Shown here: piece by piece, positions 1-11,200 of the stretch
How the letters are laid out: every line of letters starts with the position of its first letter
Numbering within the stretch: position 1 is the first letter of the stretch
DNA from: Paenibacillus sp. RUD330
GTDB taxonomy: Bacteria > Bacillota > Bacilli > Paenibacillales > Paenibacillaceae
Length of the DNA stretch: 64,000 nt
Direction: 5' to 3'
Assembly (NCBI RefSeq): GCF_002243345.2
Contig: NZ_CP022655.2
Span: 1,738,501-1,802,500 of the forward strand
Notes under the pieces: generated by a model
Databases searched by the model: none
Seen by the model: only the letters and a program-made list of their open reading frames with translations
What the model was told of the DNA's origin: nothing
Program-made: the position numbers and the translations under genes

Positions 1-1
1 G

Positions 2-367
2 CCGCGTGATCCGCTGGAGTTCCGTCCCGCCCAGGAGCGTCATGCTCCGCTGGAGTCCCGTCCCGTGCAAGAGGCGAGACCCGCAAGAGGCCCCGCGGCA
101 GGGCAACAGCCGGCATCTGCCGCCAAGGCTGCCGTCTCCGGAGTCCGGGCGGCCGCCGCGGGCAGCCGGAGCAAGGCGCCGGATTCACCCGGCGGACAGC
201 CCGCAGAAGCGGACCGCAGGCGCGAAGCTCAGCCTGCCGCAGGAGGCGTCAAGCCGAAGGCGGCGGCATCTTCCGGGCCGGGAGCCAAAGCGCGGAAAGC
301 CAAGGCGGACAAGAACAAAGGGGCTCCCAAATGGCTGAAAGCCAAGCGGGACCAGCCCGATCAATAA
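2..367 (+). CDS. C-terminal end of an unidentified protein, partial
   Basis: The frame is open from the left edge of the window to a TAA at 365-367, so this is the tail of a gene that begins outside. The visible 121 residues are low-complexity: rich in Pro, Ala, Arg and Gly, with two related blocks near the start (PLEFRPAQE and PLESRPVQE), then an Ala/Ser/Lys stretch, ending in a basic tail (KNKGAPKWLKAKRDQ). No domain is recognisable and the composition suggests a disordered tail. An internal GTG at 65 has no convincing ribosome site, so I do not treat it as the start. ecsA follows after 111 bases. I cannot name the gene. Confidence 0.55.
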   Translation, partial: PRDPLEFRPAQERHAPLESRPVQEARPARGPAAGQQPASAAKAAVSGVRAAAAGSRSKAPDSPGGQPAEADRRREAQPAAGGVKPKAAASSGPGAKARKAKADKNKGAPKWLKAKRDQPDQ

Positions 368-478
368 CCGTTCCGGCGCAGCAAGCCGGGATTTCTAGCC
401 TTCACGCAGACAGGCTTTCGCAGCGCATGATGCGGAAGCCTGTTCCTGCACATTCCGCAGGCATGGGAGGGAACGATA

Positions 479-1255
479 GTGGCAGAGGCATTCGCAGAGG
501 AAAACGTGCTGCAGGTCAGTCATCTAGTAGGAGGATACAGCCCGCGCAGGCCGGTATTGCATGATCTGGACTTTACGGTCAGACGCGGGGAGATGATGGG
601 GCTGATCGGCCTCAACGGGGCCGGCAAAAGCACGGCAGTCAAGCATATTCTGGGCTTGATGGCGCCGCAGCAGGGAGAGGTCCGGATCCGCGGCGTCAAG
701 CTGGAGGAGCAGCCGGAACGCTATCGGGGTGCATTCGCCTATGTGCCGGAGTCGCCGGTGCTGTTCGAGGAGCTCACGGTCGAAGAGCATCTGCGGATGA
801 CGGCGATGGCTTACGGCTTGCAGGAGGAGGATTTCCGGGAAAGATCGGAGAAGCTGATCGCGGAATTCCGAATGGGTCCCAAGCGGGGCTCGCGGGCTGC
901 GCATCTGTCGAAAGGGATGAAGCAGAAGGTCATGCTCATGAACGCTCTGCTGGCCCGGCCGGATCTGTACATCATCGACGAGCCGTTTCTCGGTCTCGAT
1001 CCGCTCGGCATCCGTTCGCTGCTGGAGCGGCTTGTGGAAGAGAGGGAGCGCGGGGCGGCCATCCTCATGAGCACGCATATCCTCTCGACGGTCGAGGCTT
1101 ACTGCGACCGCTTCATGATCCTGCACCAAGGGCGGGTCAAGGAGCTCGGGACGCTGGCGCAGGTCAGAAGCTCGCGCGGAGCCGAAGGGCAATCGCTGGA
1201 GAGCATCTTCTACGGCATCGTGGAGGAGAGTGACGCCGATGGGCGAGACGCTTGA
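479..1255 (+). CDS. ecsA: ABC transporter ATP-binding protein, EcsA-like
   Basis: Energises the Ecs transporter, which in Bacillus is linked to secretion, competence and proteolysis inside the membrane. The 258-residue protein has Walker A GLNGAGKST (about 44-52), an altered signature LSKGM (143-147) instead of LSGGQ, as is common in EcsA, Walker B LYIIDEP (163-169) and a switch histidine in STHIL. The GTG start has GGGAGGG six bases upstream. The next gene, the membrane partner, overlaps its 3' end, so the two are translationally coupled. The order ecsA-ecsB is that of Bacilli; I see no ecsC after it. Confidence 0.85.
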   Translation: MAEAFAEENVLQVSHLVGGYSPRRPVLHDLDFTVRRGEMMGLIGLNGAGKSTAVKHILGLMAPQQGEVRIRGVKLEEQPERYRGAFAYVPESPVLFEELTVEEHLRMTAMAYGLQEEDFRERSEKLIAEFRMGPKRGSRAAHLSKGMKQKVMLMNALLARPDLYIIDEPFLGLDPLGIRSLLERLVEERERGAAILMSTHILSTVEAYCDRFMILHQGRVKELGTLAQVRSSRGAEGQSLESIFYGIVEESDADGRDA

Positions 1256-2498
1256 ATCGATCTGGAAAAAAAGGGCCTCGGCCTTCTACCGCGACTCCAT
1301 GCCCTATGTCGGCTATATGCTCCGGAGCGGCGTTCCGCTTGTCCTTTTTCTTGTCCTTATCGTAAGCGCCGTTTACTATACGGAATTCATCAAGCAGGTG
1401 CCGGCCGACTTTCCCGTCATCGCCGCAGGCGCCGTCCTGCTGACGCCGCTTGTCGCCTGGAGCCCTTTGCGGACTTGGCTACAGCCTGCCGATCTCGTCT
1501 TTCTCATGCCGAGGGAAGCGCATATGGGCGCTTATATCCGGAGATCGTTCCGCCATAATCTTCCGGGAGGGCTTGCGCTTGCCGCTATCGTCCTGCTGCT
1601 GTTCTGGCCGATACTCGCAGGCGCGGCCGAATCGTCCGGCGCTTGGAAGCCCGGTCTCTGGATCACGCTTGCCGCCGTGCTGGCCATGAAGGCGGCCAAC
1701 AGCGCGGCTGCCTGGCGGGAAAGGCAGGCGGCCTGGCCGTCGGCCCGCTGGGCGCTGCGGCTGCTGCGCTGGTTCCTGACCGCTTGGGCGGCTGCAGCCT
1801 GGCTTGCCTTCCTTCCTTGGAAGGCCGCAGCCTTCACGGCTGTCTCCGGAGCTCTCTGGTGGGCGGCTTCACGGCTGGCGGCCCGCCAGAGCCTTCCGTG
1901 GGAAACGCTGATCCGCGAGGAAGGCCGGACGCAGATGCGCTATTACCGGTTTTTTGGCTGGTTCACGGATGTGCCGGCGCTCGGCTCGGCCGTCAGCTCC
2001 CGGCCTTATCTGAGCTGGCTGTCCAAGCTCGTGCCGCTGCGCAGACAGAGCGCCTATACGTACCTGTACAGTCTCAGCATGGCCCGCACGGAGCTCGGGG
2101 GCATGCTGCTGCGCCTGACGCTGCTCGGCATGCTGTCCTGCTACTGGCTTGGCGAAGCCGCCTGGCTCGGAGGCTGGGGAACGGCCGCCGCACAGCTGCT
2201 GTTCCTGCTGATCGCCGGCCTCCAGACCTCTTCTCTCGGCTCGTGGCATCAATACACGGTATGGCGCCATGTGTATCCACTGCCGGAGAAGGAGAGGCTG
2301 AAGTCGCTCATCCAAGTGGACAGGCTCGCGCTGCTGATCGTCCTGCTGCTGCTCTGGCTCGCCGGCAGCCTGCCTCTGCTGCTGCAGGGCAAGCCGCTGC
2401 CGGCCGCTGCGGCCGCCGCTGCAGGGGCCGGATACATCCTGCTTCTGCGGCCACGGCGGCTGACGAAGCGGGTGCTCGCGGACGAAGACGAGGATTGA
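1239..2498 (+). CDS. ecsB: ABC transporter permease, EcsB-like
   Basis: Membrane partner of EcsA. About 420 residues, strongly hydrophobic, with several Leu/Ala/Trp-rich spans (for example VPLVLFLVLIVSAVYY near the start and LLIVLLLLWLAGSLPLLL near the end), matching the usual size of EcsB. ATG at 1239 is preferred over GTG at 1230 because AGGAG at 1224-1228 is correctly spaced only for the ATG. It overlaps ecsA by 17 bases, which implies coupled translation. The product ends in a short acidic tail and is followed by a strong terminator, so the operon visible here is just two genes. Confidence 0.8.
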   Translation: MGETLESIWKKRASAFYRDSMPYVGYMLRSGVPLVLFLVLIVSAVYYTEFIKQVPADFPVIAAGAVLLTPLVAWSPLRTWLQPADLVFLMPREAHMGAYIRRSFRHNLPGGLALAAIVLLLFWPILAGAAESSGAWKPGLWITLAAVLAMKAANSAAAWRERQAAWPSARWALRLLRWFLTAWAAAAWLAFLPWKAAAFTAVSGALWWAASRLAARQSLPWETLIREEGRTQMRYYRFFGWFTDVPALGSAVSSRPYLSWLSKLVPLRRQSAYTYLYSLSMARTELGGMLLRLTLLGMLSCYWLGEAAWLGGWGTAAAQLLFLLIAGLQTSSLGSWHQYTVWRHVYPLPEKERLKSLIQVDRLALLIVLLLLWLAGSLPLLLQGKPLPAAAAAAAGAGYILLLRPRRLTKRVLADEDED

Positions 2499-2504
2499 CC
2501 TCCA

Positions 2505-2540
2505 GCCGCATTCCGATTTTCGGAATGCGGCTTTTTCTTT
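2505..2540 (+). terminator. Rho-independent terminator of ecsAB
   Basis: An 11-bp perfect stem (2505-2515 with 2521-2531) with a five-base loop is followed by a T-rich run. It lies 7 bases after the ecsB stop. Confidence 0.85.
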
Positions 2541-2573
2541 TGCGGACCGCTTGCCGTGAATGGCCTCCAGACA

Positions 2574-2620
2574 AAAAAACAGGCATGCCGGACCATCCTG
2601 CGATGGTCTGCATGCCTGTT
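2574..2620 (-). terminator. Terminator of the aminotransferase gene
   Basis: Read on the minus strand, an 11-bp stem (2610-2620 with 2578-2588) with an inner GACCA/TGGTC pairing is followed by a run of T, just past the minus-strand gene that ends at 2623. Confidence 0.85.
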
Positions 2621-2622
2621 CC

Positions 2623-3930
2623 TTATCGGACTCCGTTCGTCTTCAAGTCCCGTACCGCCTGATGCACCAGGTTGAACAGCTCCTCGAGGTTGGACTCCTC
2701 GGTGCAGCTGAACGCCACCCTGAGATCACTTTCGCCGAGAGCGATCGTGCCGACTCCGTATTCGTTCAGCAGCCGCTGGCGCACTTCTTCGGCGCTGACG
2801 CCGATGAGGCGCAGGCACATGAAGTAGCCGGAGTTGAACGGGTAGTACGTCCAATCGCCGTCGTAGCGGCTGCTGTCCAGCAGCTGCTTGACCCGGTTGG
2901 CGCGTCCCTTCATGATGGCGTATTTCTCCGCTCTCTGGGCTTCGAAGTCAGGCGAGCGCAAGGCGCGGAGCACGAAGGTTTGGGATGGATGCGGACCGCT
3001 GGAGATCGTCGCGCGGATGATGCCCATCGTCTTCTGCTCCAGCGCGGCCAGAACCTCGGGGGAATCCGAGGCGTAGGTGATGAAGCCGACCCGGAAGCCC
3101 CATACATATTCTTCCTTGGTGGCGCCGTCCACCTTGATGGGGAGAATGCGCTCATGGATTCCTGCGAGGCTGCCGAACAGCGATTCATGGATGGAATCCT
3201 CGAAGAACAGGCCGAAGTAGGCGTCGTCCGTGACGGCAACGACGAGAATGCCTTCATCGGCGGCAGCCTTGAGGGCGGCGACGATTTCCCGGCATTCATC
3301 CGGACCGGGGGTGTAGCCGGTCGGATTGTTCGGGAAGTTCAGGATGACGATCGCCTTGCCTTTTTCCCGCTGGGCGAGCAGCGCCTCGCGCAGGCCGTCG
3401 GCGTTGAAGCGTCCTTCGGCGGTGTAGAGCGGGTATTCCACGATTTCGGCCCCGCGGCGGATGCCGAAGGTGAGCTCGTAGTTCTCCCAGTTTTTATCCG
3501 GTATGATGACCGCGTCCCCGGCATCGGCGAACAGATCGGCCACGATGCTCAAGCCATGCGTGAGAGCGTTGGTCGCGACGGGATTGCCGAACGACTTGGC
3601 GGCGAGGGACGGGTTGTCCTTGATCATCTTCCCGCGCCATGCGGCCCGCAGCTCCGGCTTGCCGGCAGGAGGGGCGTATTCGTACAGATCCTTCGGCTCA
3701 TAGGCCGACAGCGTTTCCTGGATAGCCTTCAAGTGCATCGGAGCTCCGCCTTCAGTGGCGATTCCGATCGTGGCGTTGAACTTCGTGGCTTTGGCCTTGG
3801 CCTCGGCGGACTGGCTGAGAATGCCTTCCTTCGGAAAATAAAGCTTGCGTCCCAGGCCTGACAACATGGCGTACACATGGGCATTGCCTTTTTCCAGCGC
3901 GGTGTTCAACTGCTGGGCAAGTGGATTCAT
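2623..3930 (-). CDS. Class I/II PLP-dependent aminotransferase
   Basis: Likely amino-acid aminotransferase of fold type I, about 435 residues. Visible hallmarks are NFPNNPTGY (substrate/PLP-binding Asn region), a following DDAYFGLFF (PLP pyridine-contacting Asp and Tyr region), the lysine region KVDGATKEEYVWGFRVGF that should hold the Schiff-base lysine, and a C-terminal arginine in LRVAFS. The frame extends upstream to 4131, but the conserved protein starts at ATG 3930 (MNPLAQQLN), which has GGAAGG about 14 bases upstream. The substrate cannot be read from the sequence; the form resembles broad aspartate/aromatic-type enzymes. It is divergent from an AraC regulator, which might control it, but nothing proves that. 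Confidence 0.8.
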   Translation of the reverse strand: MNPLAQQLNTALEKGNAHVYAMLSGLGRKLYFPKEGILSQSAEAKAKATKFNATIGIATEGGAPMHLKAIQETLSAYEPKDLYEYAPPAGKPELRAAWRGKMIKDNPSLAAKSFGNPVATNALTHGLSIVADLFADAGDAVIIPDKNWENYELTFGIRRGAEIVEYPLYTAEGRFNADGLREALLAQREKGKAIVILNFPNNPTGYTPGPDECREIVAALKAAADEGILVVAVTDDAYFGLFFEDSIHESLFGSLAGIHERILPIKVDGATKEEYVWGFRVGFITYASDSPEVLAALEQKTMGIIRATISSGPHPSQTFVLRALRSPDFEAQRAEKYAIMKGRANRVKQLLDSSRYDGDWTYYPFNSGYFMCLRLIGVSAEEVRQRLLNEYGVGTIALGESDLRVAFSCTEESNLEELFNLVHQAVRDLKTNGVR

Positions 3931-4143
3931 GATTCCGATTCCGTCCTTCCGGGGGTCGATGTGTCCGGGCCGCTTGAGGGTCCCGGCGGGCTGATGCATC
4001 AACTGCTCGCTGCCTGCGCGACCGTCCCTGTTGCCGTCCCGAAGGGCCGCGAGTGGAATGCCGGTCATGCGCATGCTTTCTTCGGGTGCTATTATATCAT
4101 TATTTGCGCGGCGGAGGGAGGGTTCGGACATTTTTTATGAAGC

Positions 4144-4173
4144 TTGCGCGTCCCCTCGATGCTGGGGTATGAT
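4144..4173 (+). promoter_or_regulatory. Possible promoter in the aminotransferase/araC gap
   Basis: The 336-base gap 3931-4266 separates two divergent genes. TTGCGC (4144-4149) and TATGAT (4168-4173) are 18 bases apart and could drive the rightward regulator. The gap also holds AT-rich TATTATATCATTATTTG around 4090-4106 that may serve the leftward gene. I saw no riboswitch or other structured leader. Confidence 0.35.
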
Positions 4174-4266
4174 GGCGAAAAAAAACTAGGCTGATTAGGT
4201 TGATCTGCGCCATGGGGCTGTCTATCCTTCAATCTAATCTCGCCCAAGAGGAGCATCGGAGGCCGA

Positions 4267-5052
4267 ATGCTGCAAGTACCGCCCTCATCGTTCAAGCTGT
4301 TGCCGTCATTCGCCAAGATCGTCTGCGAGCCGGGCTGGAAGTGGCCGCGCCGGGAGAAGCCGATGGCCAATTTCGACCTTTTTTATGTCTGGAGCGGAGA
4401 AGGAGAGCTTACGCTTAATGGAGAGCCTTATCCCGTCGGACCGGGAAGCTGCTTTCTGTTCCGCCCCGGGGACTACACCAGCGCCGTCCATAATCCGCAG
4501 CGGCCGCTCGTGCTGTCTTATATCCATTTTGCCATAGAAGGAGAACCGCTCGATATTCCGGCACGCTACCGCGAGCTGGAGGAGACGGTGGAATTCGAGA
4601 ACATGCTCTCCCGCTATGTCCGCCTCTTCCTGGTGAAGACCTTTGCCGCCGAGGAAGAAGCGCAGCTCATCCTGAAGCAGATGATGATCCACCTGCTTCG
4701 CGCGGACAGGCAGCCGGTGCTGGAGCGCAAGGCGAGCAACCAGCTGACGGAGGCGATCCAGGAAATCGCCAACTTCATCCGCCAGAATCCGGGCATCTCC
4801 CATCGGGTGGAGGATCTGGCCGGACGAGCCGGCTTGTCTCCGCGGTATTTTTCGATCAAGTTCAAGGAGATCATCGGAACCCCGGTCCAGACGTACATGA
4901 TCCGGACGCGCATCGAGCGGGCCCAGCATCTGCTCATGCACGGAGGGCTCAATGTGACGGAGGTCGCAGACGCGCTCGGTTACCGGGACATCTTTTTCTT
5001 CAGCAGGCAGTTCAAGCAGTACACGGGCAGGAGCCCGTCCGAGATCCGGTAG
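4267..5052 (+). CDS. AraC-family transcriptional regulator with N-terminal cupin
   Basis: DNA-binding regulator, 261 residues. The first about 110 residues look like an AraC-type cupin sensor (LTLNGEPYPVGPGSCFLFRP). The last about 95 residues are two helix-turn-helix motifs of the AraC type: LAGRAGLSPRYFSIKFKEI followed by ADALGYRDIFFFSRQFK and the typical ending YTGRSPSEIR. Such cupin regulators in Paenibacillaceae usually respond to sugars; the ligand here is unknown. The ATG has GGAGG four bases upstream. Terminator-flanked and monocistronic. The neighbouring glucan synthase gene downstream is a possible target by position only. Confidence 0.85.
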   Translation: MLQVPPSSFKLLPSFAKIVCEPGWKWPRREKPMANFDLFYVWSGEGELTLNGEPYPVGPGSCFLFRPGDYTSAVHNPQRPLVLSYIHFAIEGEPLDIPARYRELEETVEFENMLSRYVRLFLVKTFAAEEEAQLILKQMMIHLLRADRQPVLERKASNQLTEAIQEIANFIRQNPGISHRVEDLAGRAGLSPRYFSIKFKEIIGTPVQTYMIRTRIERAQHLLMHGGLNVTEVADALGYRDIFFFSRQFKQYTGRSPSEIR

Positions 5053-5070
5053 CCGCCGGATCTTTTTTTA
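5043..5070 (+). terminator. Terminator overlapping the araC-type stop codon
   Basis: GATCCGG (5043-5049) pairs with CCGGATC (5056-5062), followed by seven T. The stop codon lies inside the loop. Confidence 0.8.
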
Positions 5071-5227
5071 ATGGGCTGCAGCGGTACGGGAAGAGGGCCG
5101 GAGCAGGGGAATCGGAGAAGAGGTCATAAAATACGGCCCCTTTGGGAATATTTAGTTGAGGTGGATAAGCGCATAGCGGAGCGTACTCCGGCGCGGACAG
5201 ACTAAGCTAAGCGACCCAGGGGGACTC

Positions 5228-8200
5228 ATGACGACTACGGAATCCTATATACAGGCAGCTAGACAGCTCGCCCTGACTCATGATACGGCTAGAGGGAGAA
5301 AGGCCTCCCGGCAAAGGCGGGCGCTCGCTGCCCAGCTCAGGCAGCTGCAGGAATTCGCCGAGGAGCTGCGCGCGGACGAATGCGGCTGCTCGCAGCCTGC
5401 CGCCGAATGGCTGCTGGACCATTCGGAATTCATCGAGGAGCAGGGTTATCATGCTTCGATGGAGCTGAGGCAGGGAGGGCTTGCCGGCCTTCCTTATTTG
5501 CGGCGCTCGGGCCATGCCCGGGTGGAAGCCGTCTGCGACGGGTACTTGGACGCCTCGGGCGGAAGCTACGACCGGAATACGTTCGTCGCCTTCATCCAGG
5601 CGTACCAGGAGGTCGCCGTGCTTACGATCGCGGAGACGTGGTCGCTGCCGCTCGCTCTGAAGACATGCCTCTTCAGGCGTCTTGCGGAAGTGTTCAGAGA
5701 GGTGCGCCAGCGGCATGACGCCTGCATGGGCGCGGAGCGAATCCTGAAGCAGGCGCTTGCCGGCGGCAGAGGGCCGCAAGCGCTGCCTCTGGCGGAAGCG
5801 CTCGACAGAGCCGGCAGGGACATCATGCTCTCGGGAGCGGTCGTGGCCCATCTGACCTCGCGGCTGCGGGAATGGGCGGACGATTCCGAGGATGTGCGGC
5901 GCTGGCTGCTGCTGCGCCTGGACAACGGAACGGAAAGCCTGGCCAGGCTGAACGCTTATGAAGCGAGGCTTCAAGCCCGGTATCAAAGCGAGGCAGGCCG
6001 TCTGATCGGCAGCCTGAGAGCTGCCGAGCGGACTTCCTGGGAGAAAGAGCTGGAGCATCTCAGCATGGCCGATGCGATGCTCAAAAGCGAAGCGGCAGGG
6101 ACTTATCCTCTCATGGATGCGCAGAGCAGGGCGACGCTGCGGGCAAGCACGGCGCGGCTGGCGGCGCGGCTTGGTCTGCCGGAGAGCCTGGTCGCGACCT
6201 GCGCGGTCCGGCTGGCGGATGCGGAGGCCGGAAAAGCGGGATGGCAAGCGGCGGACGGCGATGGGCTGCCGGCAAGCGGGAACCCGGAGGGCAGCTCGGC
6301 TCCTTTATCGGGGAAGAGCGCTCCGGGTCCCGGCGGTGTTGCGGAGCTCCGCAAGAAGGCTGGGGAGCAAGCCCATCAGGAGCTTCCATTGCTTCCTCGA
6401 ACCGCGTACGCGGCTTATTATCTGCTCGAGCCTCAAGGCAGGCAGCTGCTGCGCCGGGAGGCTCGCCGAACAGCAAAAGCCCGGAGACTGCCTGAAAACG
6501 GCTTGCTCCGGCATCGGACAAGCACCTATCTCTCGCTGCTGGCGGTCCTGTTCGCCGCTGCCGTCTCGATCCTCACGATCTGGGCGGGGGCGGCCGGCGG
6601 ACTCCGTGCAGGAGGCTGGGTTCTGGCCGCCTTGCTGCTTGCGCTTCCGGCCTCGGAATGGGCTGTCGTCCTGCTGCATGGGCTGATCGGGAAATTCATG
6701 CCGACCAGGCCGCTGCTCCGATACGATTTCGCGACGGGAATTCCGCCGGGAGCGGACACGATGATCGTCGTTCCGGTCATCTGGTCGAGCATCGCCGAGG
6801 TGAAGGAGCTGGTCCATCGGCTGGAGCTTCATTATCTGGCCAACCGGGACGCGCGCTTCCACTTCGCCTTGCTGGGCGACTATCCCGATGCGGAGAGCCA
6901 GCACACAGAGCTGGACAAGGAGCTTGCGGAAGCCGGAGCGGAAGGAATCCGAAGGCTCAACCGGCAATACGGCGCGGAAGGAAGCACGTTCCACATGCTC
7001 CAGCGGAAGCGGACCTGGAACGAGCGGGAAGGCGTCTGGATGGGCTGGGAGCGCAAGCGCGGCAAGGTCGTCGAGTTCGCGAGGCTGCTGGAGGGCGGGC
7101 AGCAGACCGGATTCTCGCTGAGCGAGTCCGATGCTTCCGTGTTTCCGCGGATCGCTTACGTCATTACGCTGGATGCCGACACGCAGCTTCCCATCGGAAG
7201 CGCGCAGCGGATGGTCGGCACGATGCATCTTCCGTACAATCGGCCGCGCCTCAACGAGAAGGGCACGAGGGTGGCGGAAGGGTATGCGGTGCTGCAGCCG
7301 CGGATCGCGATCAGCCGGGAATCCGCCGCCAGCTCCCGCCTGGCCGCGCTCTGGGCAGGCAACCCCGGCATCGATCCGTATGCGTTCGCGGTGTCGGATC
7401 CGTACCAGGACGGTGTCGGCCAGGGCATTTTTACGGGAAAAGGAATATTCGACGCGCGGTTGTTCCGCCGGCTGCTGGCGGACCGGATTCCGGACAATGC
7501 CGTTCTCAGCCACGATCTGCTGGAGGGCGGATTCCTGCGGAGCGGCCTGCTTTCCGACATCGAGCTTGTCGACGGGCATCCGAAGACGTTCCGTTCCTGG
7601 CAGCTGCGGCTGCATCGTTGGGTCCGGGGAGACTGGCAGCTGCTGTGCTGGCTGAAGCCCAAGGTGCGCGACTGCTCCGGCACGCCGCGGCCAGTCGATC
7701 TCAGCGCGATCACCCGCTGGCAGATCGTCGACAACCTCAGGCGGAGCCTGCTTCCGCCGGCGCTTTACCTGCTGCTCGTCATCGGGCTGCTGCTGCCTCC
7801 CGGAGCCAGATGGACGCTGCTGGCGGCGGCTCTTCTCACGGCCTGCCTGCCGCTGCTTCAAGCTCTCGCCGCTCCGGGCTACCTGGTGCGCCATCCCGGA
7901 CAGCTGAAAGCCGCCGTCCTGCAAGCCTGCCTGTCGGTGCTGCTGCTGCCCTATCAGGCGGCCATGATGGCCGATGCCGTCTTGCGAACCCTGTACCGGC
8001 TGAACGTATCCCGCAAAAGGCTTCTGGAATGGACGAGCGCGGCAGAGACGGACAGGACCAGCGGCGGGAAGCTCATCGCGTTCCGGATTCCGGGAACCGT
8101 GCTGGCCTTGCTGCTGCCCGTTGCCGGCTGGCTGTCCGGCGCTGCGGCCGGCTGGCAGGCTGCCTCCATTCTGGCCGCAGCGGCCTGGCTGGCCGCTCCG

Positions 8201-11200
8201 CTGCTGGTCGTCTGGCTGAACGGCGCTCCGACGGTGCGGGAGGAGCGGCTGTCGGATGCGGAACGGGACAAGCTGCGCAGCCTGGCCGCGAACATCTGGG
8301 CTTACTACGCCGATCATGTCACGGCGGAAGACAACTGGCTGCCGCCCGACAACGTCCAGCTCGATCCGGACAAAGGGGCGGCAAGGCGGACCTCGCCGAC
8401 GAACATCGGCCTGCTGCTCGCCTGCACCGTCACGGCGCGGGATTTCGGATTCATTTCCTTCGAGCGGATGGTGGAGCGAATCTCGCTGACGGTCGACACG
8501 CTGGAGAAGATGGACCGCTGGCACGGGCATTTCTTCAACTGGTACGACACGGGCACGCTGCAGCCGCTCTATCCCCGGTACGTATCGACGGTCGATTCCG
8601 GCAATCTCGTCGCTTATCTGATCGCGGTCAGGCAAGGAGTGCTGGAATGGGCGCAGAGGGAGAGCGGAGCTTGGCGGGACGGGCGGGCCCGGTTGAACGC
8701 GAATACAGCGGCTGCGTCTGAGTCCAAGCCTGCGCCGGTCTCATCCTCTACGTCTATGCTGGAGCTGGAGCCTGAGTCGGAATCGGGGGCTGTATCCGAA
8801 TCGGAGTCCGTGTCCGGATCGGGGACCGAGCCCCAATCGGGGACCGGGTCCGGAATATCCGCTTCGGTCGAGAAGGCTGTCCGGCTGGCGGAAAGGCTCG
8901 AGAAACTGGCGGCCGAGACCGATTTCCGGCCGCTCTACGACAGCGAGGCGCAGCTGCTGTCGCTCGGCTACAACGCCGATCAGGACAGACGGGACGACAT
9001 CCTCTACGATCTGCTGGCATCGGAAGCGAGACAGGCGAGCTTCCTCGCGATCGCCAGCGGCCAGCTTCCCGTGTCGCATTGGTTCAGGCTGGGCCGCGGA
9101 CTGACCCGGATCGGACGGAATCCGGCTCTGCTGAGCTGGTCCGGCACGATGTTCGAATACTTGATGCCGGCCTTGCTGATGAAAACCTATCGGGGGTCGA
9201 TATGGGACAGCACGTTCAGGGCCGTAGTCGCCAGACAGAAGGAATATGCGCGGGAACGCGGAGTGCCTTACGGCATTTCGGAGTCGGGCTACTACGCCTT
9301 CGATTACGACATGAACTATCAATACAAGGCATTCGGAGTGCCGGGGCTCGGATTCCAGAGGGGACTTGAAAAGGAACTCGTCCTGGCCCCGTATGCGGCG
9401 ATCATGGCGCTGCCTTGGGACATCAAGGACGGAATGGACAATCTTCGGCGCTACGAGGAGATCGGAGCTGTCGGTCCATACGGATTCTGCGAGGCGGTGG
9501 ACATGACTCCGTCCCGATTGCCGGAGGGCGACAAGCACCGCGTCGTCCGCAGCTTCATGGCCCACCATCAGGGAATGAGCCTGCTCACGCTCGGCAATCT
9601 GCTGCTGGAGCGTCCCATGACCGAACGATTCCACGCCGATCCGCGCGTAGAGGCCGCCGAGCTCATCCTGCAGGAACGCATTCCGGAAAAGGCGGCCGTC
9701 ATCGCGCCCCAGGCGCTCAAGCCGGGATCGGCGCGCAGCGCGCCGGCGGAAGACGGCCGTTACATCCGCGAGTTCCGCCATCCGGTCACGGACGTGCCGG
9801 AGGTGAACGTGCTGTCCAACGGCTCCTTCACGACGATTGTGACGGCAGCGGGCAGCGGCGTCATCCGCAGCGGCGGCGTGAACATGACCCGGTGGCGGGA
9901 GGATGCGCTCACGGAATCGTACGGTCCGGCCGTATATATCCGGGATCTTACTGGCGGTCTGTTCTGGTCGCCTTGTTTCTATCCCGTCGGATCGGAAGGG
10001 GAAGGAGCCTCCGCCAAGTTCGGCTTGGAGAAGGCGGAGTTTTCCCGCAAGGAAGGCGGCGTCGCGGCCGTCATGGAGGTATTCGCCGCTCCCGAGCACC
10101 CGGCGGAGATCCGGCTGCTGCGGCTGGTGAACGAGAGCCGGGAGCCGCGCCTGCTGGAAATCACGACTTATCTGGAGCTGGCGCTTGCTCCTCCAGCCGT
10201 CGACGACGCTCATCCGGCATTCAGCAAGCTGTTCGTCCAAACATCCTATGACAGCGACACCGGCGCGCTGCTCGCCTTCCGGCGGCCCCGCTCGCCCGAA
10301 GAGAAGCAGGTGTGGGGCGTCCATGCCTTGATTGTCGATGGAGAACAGACGGCTCCGCTTGAATATGAAACGGACCGGGCGAAGTTCATCGGCCGCGGCC
10401 ATTCTCTCGCCGCTCCGCGGAGCGCCGGAGAACGGCTCAGCGGAACGACAGGAGCGGTGCTCGATCCCGCCTTCGTGCTGCGCCGCAAGCTGACCCTCCA
10501 GCCCGGAGAGCAGGCAGTGCTGCAGGCTGTGAGCGGCATGTCCGGCTCGCGCGGCGAGGCGCTGCAGATGGTGCGCGAGCTGCGCGGCATCCAGCGCATG
10601 GACAAGGCGGCCGATCTGGCCTGGACGCTGGCGGGAATCTCGCTGCGGCAGCACAGGCTGCAGCCAGCGGAAGCCGCGGCGATGCAAACCTTGGCGGCCA
10701 GGCTGCTCTATGTGCCGCCTCTTGGACGAGAGCGGGCTGAAGCCATCCGCCGCAACAAGTCCGGCCAGCCGGGATTATGGAGCATGGGCATATCCGGCGA
10801 TCTCCCGATTGTCCTGCTCCGCATCGGTGACCTGTCGCAGCTCGGATTTGCGGACCGCATCATTGATGGCCATGGATACTTGCGGCGACTGGGCATCGCA
10901 AGCGATCTGGTGCTGCTGAACGAGAGCAGCGAAGGCTATCAGCAGGAGCTCCACCATGCTCTCTCGGCATCCGTGCAGGCTGCGGTGTCCTATCCTCCTT
11001 ATTCCGTAGGAGGCGGCTTGTATCCGCTGGATGCGGCCAAGCTCTCGGGGGAGAGCCTCGACCTGCTGGCCGCTTCCGCTCGGGTCGCCCTTGATGCGGG
11101 GGGACCGAGCCTCGGAGCCCAGCTACGCAGCCGTCCGCTGCGGTCCGCCGGCGATGATGCGGAACAAGCCGACGAGGCAGGCAGCGGGGTGGAGGAAGCC

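Noticed and set aside
2560-3861. 433-codon open frame opposite to the aminotransferase gene
   Set aside because: Shadow frame caused by high third-position GC; no family resemblance, and the minus-strand gene has clear PLP motifs.
6305-8635. 776-codon minus-strand frame inside the glucan synthase gene, and similar ones at 8741-10687 and 12188-13864
   Set aside because: Composition is Arg/Gln/Pro-rich without motifs; the plus strand has continuous domains through all three.
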